Shown: positions 45,923-53,287 of the stretch, one piece after another
How the letters are laid out: each line of letters opens with the position of its first letter
Position numbering within the stretch: position 1 is the first letter of the stretch
NCBI RefSeq assembly: GCF_009176305.1
Contig: NZ_BLAJ01000011.1
Span: 58,446 to 122,445 of the forward strand
DNA from: Martinezella dioscoreae
GTDB lineage: Bacteria; Pseudomonadota; Alphaproteobacteria; Rhizobiales; Rhizobiaceae
Reading direction: 5' to 3'
Length of the DNA: 64,000 nucleotides
Made by a program: the position numbers and the translations under genes
Notes under the pieces: model-generated
Database searches by the model: none
Seen by the model: the letters and a program-made list of their open reading frames with translations, nothing else
What the model was told of the DNA's origin: nothing

Positions 45923-46105
45923 ATGCGTTCCGTTCGGCGTATTTTCACCGATAAGACCGGTGCCACGGTCATTGAATATGGTCTCATCGCAGCCTTGATG
46001 TCGGCTGCGATCATCAGCGGTGTCGGCGCCTTCGGAGGCAGCCTCTCAAGCACATTCAACCTCCTGTCCAATACGATACAGAATTCGGCGGCGTCCCAGA
46101 ACTGA
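45923..46105 (+). CDS. Flp/Fap-type pilin
   Basis: A 60-residue type IVb (Flp) prepilin. A short basic leader (MRSVRRIFTDKTG) is followed by the prepilin peptidase site G|ATVIEYGLIAALMSAAI, with Glu at +5 and Tyr at +6 as in Flp pilins, then one hydrophobic helix and a Ser/Asn-rich end. GGGAG precedes ATG 45923; a TTG at 45896 is a less likely start. No cpa/tad assembly genes are in the window, so this is an unlinked pilin gene relying on machinery encoded elsewhere. Confidence 0.85.
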   Translation: MRSVRRIFTDKTGATVIEYGLIAALMSAAIISGVGAFGGSLSSTFNLLSNTIQNSAASQN

Positions 46106-46114
46106 CGCGACCGC

Positions 46115-46999
46115 CTATTGCTTGAGCTTGTGTTCCTCGACCTTGAGCGCATCGGCCAACCGCGCCTTGGCCGAACCAGGCCGCAGCGGCTTCTGCTGGC
46201 TTTCGTGCGGCGTCCAGCCTGAGACGTAGATGATGGAGAATGTCGCCCTGATCCGCCCGTCCGGATCGGAATAGCGTTCGGCGTAAAGCTCGGCCGCACG
46301 CAGGAAGAAGGCACGCGTCAGCGGTTTGCGGCTGCGGTCGACCAGCGGATTGGTCATGCCCATGGCGCGCAGGTCGCGCATCAGGGCAAAGAGATTGTCG
46401 TAGCGCACCGTATAGGTTTCGGCGTCGATGACGGGCAAGGTAAAGCCGGCACGCTGCAGGAGGCCACCGACATCGCGGACATCGGCAAAGGGGATGACGC
46501 GCGGGCTTGCGCCCCCCGTCAGTTCGATTTCGGTCGCGAGCAGCACGTCGCGCAATTCCTGCAGGGTTCCAGAGCCGGGGATCGCCGCCAGGAAAAGACC
46601 ATCCGCCTTCAGCGCGCGGCGGATCTGGATGAAGACGCCGGGCGTGTCGTTTGTGACATGCAGGCTAAGCGGCGAAAGCACGAGATTGACCGATTCCGGC
46701 TCCAGCGGCAGTTCTTCCGGCGGCGCTTCGATAAGGGTCTCGCCGGGAGCGGCAAAACCCATTTCGCTTTCGATCCTTTTCAAATGGCTGATCTTGCCGG
46801 TTGCCAGAGCCAGATGCGCAGCTACGCCGGTCGTGCCATGCAGCTCGACGGCTTCGTCGAAATGGCGTTCGGTGACGCCAAGCCGCTCCGCCAGTTCGCC
46901 GGCGGCAATGTCGAGCAGGAATGCCGCTTTCGGGTCGCCTTGTCTCAAGGCCCGGCGCTTGCGGGCTGCAAGCAGCGATTGGTCGAACACGATTTCCAT
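46115..46999 (-). CDS. NDUFAF5-like methyltransferase-fold protein
   Basis: A 294-residue protein of the BioC/NDUFAF5-like group. The opening (MEIVFDQSLLAARKRRALRQ) and the motif VNLVLSPLSLHVTNDTPGVF, then GGLLQRAGFTLPVIDAETYT, fit alphaproteobacterial relatives of the mitochondrial complex I assembly factor NDUFAF5, an arginine hydroxylase. The usual glycine-rich SAM motif (DxGxGxG) reads ELHGTTG here, so ordinary methyl transfer is doubtful. AGGAAA supports ATG 46999. It is divergent from comF across a dispersed repeat. Confidence 0.8.
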   Translation of the reverse strand: MEIVFDQSLLAARKRRALRQGDPKAAFLLDIAAGELAERLGVTERHFDEAVELHGTTGVAAHLALATGKISHLKRIESEMGFAAPGETLIEAPPEELPLEPESVNLVLSPLSLHVTNDTPGVFIQIRRALKADGLFLAAIPGSGTLQELRDVLLATEIELTGGASPRVIPFADVRDVGGLLQRAGFTLPVIDAETYTVRYDNLFALMRDLRAMGMTNPLVDRSRKPLTRAFFLRAAELYAERYSDPDGRIRATFSIIYVSGWTPHESQQKPLRPGSAKARLADALKVEEHKLKQ

Positions 47000-47061
47000 G
47001 GTGGTTTCCTGCACTATCATCAATTCGGCGGCGCGTGCCGGGCACGCGCGTTTTCTCTTGC

Positions 47062-47105
47062 GCAATTCCGGACGGAAAACCGCTATACACTTTTCCCGGA
47101 ATTGC
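47062..47105 (-). repeat. AGCAATTCC hairpin repeat, copy 4
   Basis: GCAATTCCGG (47062-47071) and CCGGAATTGC (47096-47105) are perfect arms. The minus-strand core reads GGAAAAGTGTATAGCGGTTT. This copy is not at a stop codon but between the divergent NDUFAF5-like and comF genes. Confidence 0.85.
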
Positions 47106-47118
47106 TAGTGTCAATCAT

Positions 47119-47895
47119 ATGGGGATGATGGGACGCGAAATCACCTTGTCTATGCTGGGCGCCGGGCTGAAAAGACCCTGGATGGCTCTTGCCGATCTGG
47201 TCTATCCGCCGGCCTGCCCGGGTTGTGGCGTTTCCCTCGGCGCGCATCGCGGTCTTTGCGCGGCATGCTGGTCGGGCATTCGCTTTATCGAGCGGCCCTA
47301 TTGCGAGGTGCTCGGCAGTCCGTTCTCCCATGATCTTGGCGCTGGCATCCTCAGCGCAGAGGCGATTGCCGATCCGCCCGTCTTCGACCGCCTGCGCTCC
47401 GCCGCCGTTCACGACGGCATCGTCCGGGATCTCGTTCTGAGCCTGAAGTATCGCGATCGCACCGATCTCGCGCCGATGATGGCCGGCTGGATGCTGCGTG
47501 CCAGCGACGGCACGATTGCGGATTGCGATGCGATCATTCCGGTGCCGCTGCACCGGGCGCGGCTGTTTGCGCGCAAATACAATCAGGCTGCCGAGCTTGC
47601 TCGCCACATTGCCCGTCTTTCAGGCAAGCCGCTGCTCGCCGCAACGCTCCTGCGCGTCAAACGCACGAGCCAGCAGGTGGGTCTCGGGGCGAAGGCGCGA
47701 CAGGACAATGTGCGCGGTGCTTTCGCCGTCTCCGAGCATCGGGCGGCCGATATATTCGGGCGGCGCGTCGTTCTGGTCGATGATGTCTATACCACGGGCG
47801 CCACGGTTGCCGCGGCCACGCGCGCACTGAAGAAAGCAGGTGCGGCCGATGTCACGGTTTTGACCTTTGCAAGGGTCGTCGGCCATCTTATATGA
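47119..47895 (+). CDS. comF: ComF family phosphoribosyltransferase-like protein
   Basis: A 258-residue ComF/GntX-type protein. An N-terminal zinc ribbon has Cys33, Cys36, Cys47 and Cys50 (CPGCGVSLGAHRGLCAAC). The PRPP-binding signature VVLVDDVYTTGATV lies near the C-terminus, and IIPVPLHRARLFARKYNQA is in between. In naturally competent bacteria ComF helps internalised single-stranded DNA; in rhizobia the role is unproven. Three close ATG codons (47119, 47125, 47128) lack a clear ribosome site, so the exact start is uncertain. grxC follows after 30 bp. Confidence 0.87.
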   Translation: MGMMGREITLSMLGAGLKRPWMALADLVYPPACPGCGVSLGAHRGLCAACWSGIRFIERPYCEVLGSPFSHDLGAGILSAEAIADPPVFDRLRSAAVHDGIVRDLVLSLKYRDRTDLAPMMAGWMLRASDGTIADCDAIIPVPLHRARLFARKYNQAAELARHIARLSGKPLLAATLLRVKRTSQQVGLGAKARQDNVRGAFAVSEHRAADIFGRRVVLVDDVYTTGATVAAATRALKKAGAADVTVLTFARVVGHLI

Positions 47896-47925
47896 CAATC
47901 AATCTAGGCTTTTCCGGAGTGGATC

Positions 47926-48183
47926 ATGGCATCCGTCGTCATCTATACGCGTGAATTCTGCGGCTATTGCGCCCGTGCGAAATCTCTGCTCGAATCCAAA
48001 GGCGTCGATTATGTCGAGCACAACGCCACCTATTCGCCCGAACTGCGGCAGGAGATGATCGCGAAGTCGAACGGCGCCGCGACCTTCCCGCAGATCTTCA
48101 TCAATGGTGAGCATGTCGGCGGCTGCGACGACATCCATGCGCTCGACCGGGCCGGCAAGCTCGATCCGATGCTGGCTGCCTGA
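47926..48183 (+). CDS. grxC: Glutaredoxin 3
   Basis: An 85-residue dithiol glutaredoxin that uses glutathione to reduce disulfides. The active site is CGYC (Cys12, Cys15), with the glutathione-binding ATFPQIFINGEHVGGCDD stretch (about 52-69) containing the cis-proline and the GG turn. It lies in a tight run comF-grxC-nitrilase-DUF1178-DUF3291 on the plus strand. Confidence 0.94.
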   Translation: MASVVIYTREFCGYCARAKSLLESKGVDYVEHNATYSPELRQEMIAKSNGAATFPQIFINGEHVGGCDDIHALDRAGKLDPMLAA

Positions 48184-48207
48184 CCTGTCTTTACGAGGGA
48201 GAAACCG

Positions 48208-49065
48208 ATGAGCTTCAAGGCTGCCGCCGTCCAGATGTGTTCCGGTGTCGATCCGGTGAAGAACGCGGCTGATATGGCGCGCCTGGTGCGCGACGCCGCT
48301 TCGCAGGGTGCTGTCTATGTGCAAACGCCGGAGATGACCGGCGCGGTGCAGAAGGATCGTCCGGGCCTGCGCGCTGTGCTGCGTGACGAGCCGAACGATA
48401 TCATCGTCAAGACGGCGTCCGGACTGGCAGAAGAGCTCGGCATATACCTGCATATCGGTTCGACTGCCATTGCGCTCGATGACGGCAAGATCGCCAATCG
48501 TGGCTTCCTCTTCGGTCCCGACGGCAAGCTCATCAATCGCTACGACAAGATCCATATGTTCGACGTCGATCTTGACAATGGCGAGAGCTGGCGCGAAAGC
48601 GCCGTCTATCGGCCGGGGTCGGAGGCGCGCATCGCATCGCTGCCGTTCGCCGAACTCGGCTTTTCCATCTGCTACGATGTGCGCTTTCCGCAGCTCTTCC
48701 GCGCCCAGGCCGTTGCTGGCGCCGAGGTGATGACGGTACCTGCCGCCTTCACAAAGCAGACCGGTGAAGCGCATTGGGAAATTCTGCTGCGCGCCCGCGC
48801 CATCGAAAACGGCATGTTCGTCATTGCCGCCGCGCAGGCCGGCAAGCATGAGGACGGCCGTGAGACTTTCGGCCATTCGATGATCATCGATCCCTGGGGC
48901 AAGGTGCTGGCATCCGCCGGTGGCACGGGCGAGGCCGTGGTCATCGCCGAGATCGATATCGCTGCCGTCAAATCAGCCCATGACAAGATACCGAACCTGA
49001 AGAATGCGCGCGAATTTTCGCTGGAGAAGATCGCGACGCCGGCGGCTGGAGGCGTCGCTGCTTGA
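48208..49065 (+). CDS. Carbon-nitrogen hydrolase, Nit1/Nit2-like amidase
   Basis: A nitrilase-superfamily amidase of 285 residues with catalytic triad Glu42 (TPEMTG), Lys114 (YDKIHMFDV) and Cys155 (ICYDVRFP). The branch matches Nit1/deaminated-glutathione amidase or Nit2 omega-amidase, which repair or recycle keto-acid amides; adjacent grxC makes the deaminated glutathione role attractive. Its stop overlaps the TTG start of the DUF1178 gene by 4 bp. Confidence 0.9.
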   Translation: MSFKAAAVQMCSGVDPVKNAADMARLVRDAASQGAVYVQTPEMTGAVQKDRPGLRAVLRDEPNDIIVKTASGLAEELGIYLHIGSTAIALDDGKIANRGFLFGPDGKLINRYDKIHMFDVDLDNGESWRESAVYRPGSEARIASLPFAELGFSICYDVRFPQLFRAQAVAGAEVMTVPAAFTKQTGEAHWEILLRARAIENGMFVIAAAQAGKHEDGRETFGHSMIIDPWGKVLASAGGTGEAVVIAEIDIAAVKSAHDKIPNLKNAREFSLEKIATPAAGGVAA

Positions 49066-49490
49066 TCCGTTATTCGCTTACCTGTGACAATGCCCATGAG
49101 TTCGAGGGCTGGTTTTCCGAAAGTGCCGATTTCGACCGCCAGGTCGCAAGCGGTTTTCTCACCTGTCCGGTCTGTAATTCGGCTGCGATCTCCAAGCAGC
49201 TGATGGCGCCTTCGGTTTCGACCGCGCGCAAGAAGGACGAGATGCAGACGCTTGCCATGGATGCCGCCCGCAAGGAGGCGATGGCCAAGCTCAAGGAAGC
49301 GGTCGACGCCATCAAGGCCAATGCCGAGGATGTCGGCGCCAAATTCCCGGAAGAGGCCCGCAAGATCCATTACGGCGAAGCAGATGCGCGTGGGATCATC
49401 GGCAAGGCGACGCCTGATGAGGCGCAGGCCCTTGTCGAGGAGGGTATCGAGATCGCAGCCATTCCCGTGTTGCCAGACGATATCAACTGA
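49062..49490 (+). CDS. DUF1178 family protein
   Basis: A 142-residue protein found in alpha- and betaproteobacteria. The N-terminus has a zinc-ribbon-like pattern with Cys8 (SLTCDNAHEFEGWF) and CPVC (Cys35, Cys38), followed by a charged helical middle and the conserved FPEEARKIHYGEADARGIIG. The start is TTG 49062 (LIRYSLTC), overlapping the amidase stop as TTGA. Function unknown; the pairing with the nitrilase-like amidase is common in related genomes as far as I recall. Confidence 0.87.
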   Translation: MIRYSLTCDNAHEFEGWFSESADFDRQVASGFLTCPVCNSAAISKQLMAPSVSTARKKDEMQTLAMDAARKEAMAKLKEAVDAIKANAEDVGAKFPEEARKIHYGEADARGIIGKATPDEAQALVEEGIEIAAIPVLPDDIN

Positions 49491-50077
49491 TGCCGGCGAC
49501 CGGCAGCAAACATCTCGCCATGTATAATTTCGGGCTGCATGTCGCGGCCTACGAGAGTCCTGAGGTCGAGGGATTTCGGCTGCGCGAGGCGGCGAATTTC
49601 GAGGCTGCTGCCCGGGCTGATGGCTTTATCGGTCGATCCGGTTATTCCGGCGAACCGGGCGTTCCCTGTTGGGGTCAACAGGTCTTTCCGCGTTTCATCG
49701 AGGGCAGCGGCTTTCAGACGGCGCCATCGTCACTGTCGCTCTGGGCCGATATCGAATCGCTGATGGCATTCACCTATAGCGGCGTGCATGCCGACGCCCT
49801 GAAAGGCGCGCGACACTGGAACCTCAGGCAGAGCTGGCCGCCGCTTGTCCTTTGGTGGGTGGATCACGGGACCATTCCGGAATGGAGGGATGGCGTCGAG
49901 CGCCTGGAACATTTGCACGATCATGGTGCCGGCCCGGCTGCCTTCTCGTTCAAGCAGCCCTATGGGCCTGCTGGCCGGCCTCAGGAGATCGATCGCCTTC
50001 GCATTAAAGAGATCGTTGCTCGCAACGCCGTGGGCCAGAGCGAGTTGCTGGCACACGTGCTGACATTGAAGGTCTGA
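49490..50077 (+). CDS. DUF3291 domain protein
   Basis: A 195-residue protein of unknown function. The first two-thirds resemble DUF3291, a dimeric alpha-beta-barrel-like family: YNFGLHVAAYESPEVEGFRL, then SLSLWADIESLMAFTYSGVHA and LRQSWPPLVLWWVDHGTIPEW. ATG 49490 overlaps the DUF1178 stop by one base (TGATG), suggesting coupled translation; ATG 49520 is a possible alternative. It is convergent with ubiG. Confidence 0.75.
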   Translation: MPATGSKHLAMYNFGLHVAAYESPEVEGFRLREAANFEAAARADGFIGRSGYSGEPGVPCWGQQVFPRFIEGSGFQTAPSSLSLWADIESLMAFTYSGVHADALKGARHWNLRQSWPPLVLWWVDHGTIPEWRDGVERLEHLHDHGAGPAAFSFKQPYGPAGRPQEIDRLRIKEIVARNAVGQSELLAHVLTLKV

Positions 50078-50098
50078 GGCGGATTCGCAGATGCACGA

Positions 50099-50851
50099 TC
50101 AGCCCAAGTTCGCTCGCTTCGCCAGAAGCATGTAGTTGACGTCCATATCCTTCGAGAGGTTCCAGCGGTCCTGCAGCGGCGAATAGAAGACGCCTGTGCG
50201 GGCAATGATATCGAGGCCGCTTGCGGCAAGCGGCTTTTCGATTTCCTCCGGGCGGACCAGCTTTTCATACTGGTGCGTACCGCGGGGCAGCCAGCGAAGC
50301 ACGTTTTCGGCGGCGAAGATGGCAAGGGCTGCCGCCTTCATGGTGCGGTTGATGGTCGCAACGAACATCAAGCCGCCGGGACGCACCATTTTTGCGCAGG
50401 TCGACAGGAAGAATTCGACGTCGGCGACATGCTCGACCACTTCCATGTTCAGCACGATATCGAAGGTTTCGCCGGCTTCGGCCAGCTGCTCGGCGGTGAC
50501 GGCTCGGTAGTCGACGGGAACGCCGGAGGCTTTCGCGTGCGTCGAGGCGATGCCGATGTTCTTTTCCGAGGGATCGGCGCCGATGACGGTGGCGCCCATG
50601 CGCGCTACCGGTTCCGACAGCAGACCGCCGCCGCAGCCGATGTCGAGCACGCGAAGGCCCTCAAGCGGTCGGCTGCTCTTCGGATCGCGGTCGAAATTCT
50701 CGCAGGCGCGGTCGCGGATATATGCCAGACGGACCGGATTGAACTTGTGAAGCGGTTTGAACTTGCCGGTCGGGCTCCACCACTCAGCCGCCATGGCGGA
50801 AAAACGGTCCACTTCGCTCTGGTCGATCGTGCTCTTTGCCGTTTCGCTCAT
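50099..50851 (-). CDS. ubiG: Ubiquinone biosynthesis O-methyltransferase UbiG
   Basis: Performs both O-methylation steps of ubiquinone synthesis. The 250-residue protein has EVDRFSAMAAEWWSPTGKFKPLHKFNPVRL at the N-terminus, a hallmark of UbiG. The SAM motif is VLDIGCGGGLLSEP (about 68-81), with acidic motif II ADPSEKNI and the conserved LNMEVVEHVAD. GGAGTGAGCC upstream supports ATG 50851. The monocistronic gene faces away from a secreted unknown protein. Confidence 0.95.
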   Translation of the reverse strand: MSETAKSTIDQSEVDRFSAMAAEWWSPTGKFKPLHKFNPVRLAYIRDRACENFDRDPKSSRPLEGLRVLDIGCGGGLLSEPVARMGATVIGADPSEKNIGIASTHAKASGVPVDYRAVTAEQLAEAGETFDIVLNMEVVEHVADVEFFLSTCAKMVRPGGLMFVATINRTMKAAALAIFAAENVLRWLPRGTHQYEKLVRPEEIEKPLAASGLDIIARTGVFYSPLQDRWNLSKDMDVNYMLLAKRANLG

Positions 50852-51114
50852 GGCTCACTCCATCATTTGCGTCGTTCTGCGGTTCGCACGACTGCAAGCA
50901 ATAATTCTACCTGAAGGGTGAAGTCGGACGATCGATGCGCGATGTCAAGGGCCTGCGGCCTTCGATCAGCTGTGGGGTATCTCGATTGCGCGATGCGAAT
51001 TGCGGTGCGGAGGTTGACATGGCGGTATCTTATGGCCGATCAATCGCCGGGTTGTGAAATGGACTTTCGGAACCGGGATCGATTGCGATCGACTGGCCTG
51101 TAGAGGAGCTCCTC

Positions 51115-51741
51115 ATGAGACCACTCCGTCTCGCGACGGTCGTCGCCATGTGCTGGTTTGCGGCCAGCCATGCATGCGCCGGGGACGGCAAGGGGTTTCG
51201 CCTGACGATCGACGGAGTCAGCGTCGGCATCAATCCCGGCGATACGCTCGAAGTCACCATGAAGGATGGCCGCAAGGTCCCGGTGGAGCTGCAGCGCAGC
51301 GAGACGGTGACCTTCACCGGCGGCAAATTCTCCTTCGATCATGATGGCAAGTTCACGGTTGCAAAGACGGATCTCGGCGACGGCGTGCAGCAATATGCGC
51401 TGATGACGCCGATCGGCACGGGCATCATCGTGCAGGTCTATAAGGGTCTTAACCCTTCCAGCTATACCGATGTCGTACTCCAGCAGATGGTGCAGGAGAG
51501 CATCAATGGCGGCGCGAAAATCAGCAAGCGAGCGACCCAGCGCACATTGCCGAGCGGTACCGTGCTGAAGGGCGTGAAGGCCGAGACGACCACGGACGAC
51601 GACGTCATGGAATATGAGATCGTCGCGACCGGCCGGCCGGAAGGCGGCGTGCTTGTCGCCACCTTCCTCAACAAAGAAAATATCCCCAAGGAAGGGGGCA
51701 TTCTCGACAAGCTCTGGTCGACCTTAAAAGTGGATTTTTAG
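51115..51741 (+). CDS. Hypothetical secreted protein
   Basis: A 208-residue protein with a typical signal peptide (MRPLRLATVVAMCWFAASHACA, likely cleaved after residue 22). A beta-rich mature part follows with repeated Gly-Asp/Lys turns (ITKD-like, TFTGGKFSFDHDGKF). No catalytic motif recognised. AGAGGAG (51102-51108) is a strong ribosome site. It lies between ubiG (divergent) and lysC, and is absent from the classical order of those genes that I remember, so it may be lineage-specific. Confidence 0.72.
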   Translation: MRPLRLATVVAMCWFAASHACAGDGKGFRLTIDGVSVGINPGDTLEVTMKDGRKVPVELQRSETVTFTGGKFSFDHDGKFTVAKTDLGDGVQQYALMTPIGTGIIVQVYKGLNPSSYTDVVLQQMVQESINGGAKISKRATQRTLPSGTVLKGVKAETTTDDDVMEYEIVATGRPEGGVLVATFLNKENIPKEGGILDKLWSTLKVDF

Positions 51742-51912
51742 AGTAAACTTTTCGTCGCCTCTGGCGTCCGATGCTATTGCGCCTGCCCGACAAACTCGCT
51801 AAGAGACGGCCCCATTGAGATCACGCTTTTCCGGCTACCGAACCGGAAGGGCGATTTTGCATGTCGGGCTTTCCGCATTCGGCCGCCCGGCGCAGGGTAC
51901 TGGTAGAGGCAC

Positions 51913-53187
51913 ATGGCACGCATCGTGATGAAATTCGGCGGGACCTCCGTCGCGGATCTGGACCGTATCAAGAACGTTGCACGCCATGTGAAACGCGAGG
52001 TCGATGCCGGTCACGAAGTGGCAGTCGTCGTTTCCGCCATGTCCGGCAAGACCAACGAACTGGTCGGCTGGGTCCAGAACATGCCGAAAGTCTCCGGCGC
52101 CAATCACTCGATCTACGATGCACGCGAATATGACGCCGTCGTGGCTTCGGGCGAGCAGGTCACCTCCGGCCTGCTGGCGATTGCGCTGCAGGCCATGGGC
52201 ATCAACGCCCGTTCGTGGCAGGGTTGGCAGATCCCCATCCGCACCGACAATGCGCATGGTGCGGCCCGCATTCTCGACATCGACGGCGAAGACATGATCC
52301 GCCGCATGAAGGAAGGGCAGGTCGCCGTCGTCGCCGGGTTCCAGGGTCTCGGTCCCGACAATCGCGTCGCGACGCTCGGCCGCGGCGGTTCCGACACGTC
52401 GGCCGTTGCGATCGCCGCCGCCGTGAAGGCCGATCGCTGCGATATCTACACGGATGTCGATGGCGTCTACACGACCGACCCGCGCATCGAGCCGAAGGCG
52501 CGCCGCCTCAAGAAGATCGCCTTCGAGGAAATGCTCGAAATGGCGTCTCTCGGTGCGAAGGTGCTGCAGGTGCGCTCGGTTGAGCTCGCCATGGTGTTCA
52601 AGGTCCGCACTTTCGTGCGCTCTTCTTTCGAGGATCCCGATGCTCCGGGCATGGGCGATCTGCTTAACCCGCCCGGAACGCTGATTTGTGACGAGGAAGA
52701 AATCGTGGAACAGGAAGTAGTCACCGGCATTGCCTATGCCAAGGATGAGGCTCAGATCTCGCTGCGTCGTCTTGCCGACCGGCCGGGTGTTTCCGCTGCG
52801 ATCTTCGGGCCGCTGGCCGAAAACCACATCAATGTCGACATGATCGTTCAGAACATTTCCGAAGACGGCTCCAAGACCGATATGACCTTCACGGTGCCCT
52901 CGGGCGACGTCGAGAAGGCGCTGCGCGTTCTTGGCGAAAACAAGGAAAAGATCGGCTACGACGTCGTCCAGAGCGAATCAGGTCTGGTCAAGGTTTCCGT
53001 CATCGGCATCGGTATGCGCTCGCATGCAGGCGTAGCTGCGACCGCTTTCAGGGCACTTGCCGAAAAAGGCATCAACATCAAGGCCATTACGACGTCAGAA
53101 ATCAAGATTTCCATCCTGATCGACGGTCCTTATGCAGAACTCGCAGTCAGGACTTTGCATTCCTGCTACGGTCTGGATAAGAGTTGA
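51913..53187 (+). CDS. lysC: Aspartate kinase
   Basis: Phosphorylates aspartate, the entry step to lysine, threonine and methionine. The 424-residue protein has the kinase signature KFGGTSVADLDRI (7-19), GRGGSDTSAVAIA and DGVYTTDPRI. Two C-terminal ACT domains (about 265 and 345 onward) bind feedback effectors; AISEDGSKTDMTF-like and GIGMRSHAGVAATAF blocks are visible. It is the alphaproteobacterial single-domain enzyme with no fused homoserine dehydrogenase. ptsP follows after 100 bp. Confidence 0.95.
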   Translation: MARIVMKFGGTSVADLDRIKNVARHVKREVDAGHEVAVVVSAMSGKTNELVGWVQNMPKVSGANHSIYDAREYDAVVASGEQVTSGLLAIALQAMGINARSWQGWQIPIRTDNAHGAARILDIDGEDMIRRMKEGQVAVVAGFQGLGPDNRVATLGRGGSDTSAVAIAAAVKADRCDIYTDVDGVYTTDPRIEPKARRLKKIAFEEMLEMASLGAKVLQVRSVELAMVFKVRTFVRSSFEDPDAPGMGDLLNPPGTLICDEEEIVEQEVVTGIAYAKDEAQISLRRLADRPGVSAAIFGPLAENHINVDMIVQNISEDGSKTDMTFTVPSGDVEKALRVLGENKEKIGYDVVQSESGLVKVSVIGIGMRSHAGVAATAFRALAEKGINIKAITTSEIKISILIDGPYAELAVRTLHSCYGLDKS

Positions 53188-53287
53188 GTCACGACTGCTG
53201 ACGACGGACCGTGACGGAGGCGAGTTTCGGCCGGCCCTGACGTGGGCAAGACGGGCATGACATCTTGATTCGGGAGCTAGTGGCGCA

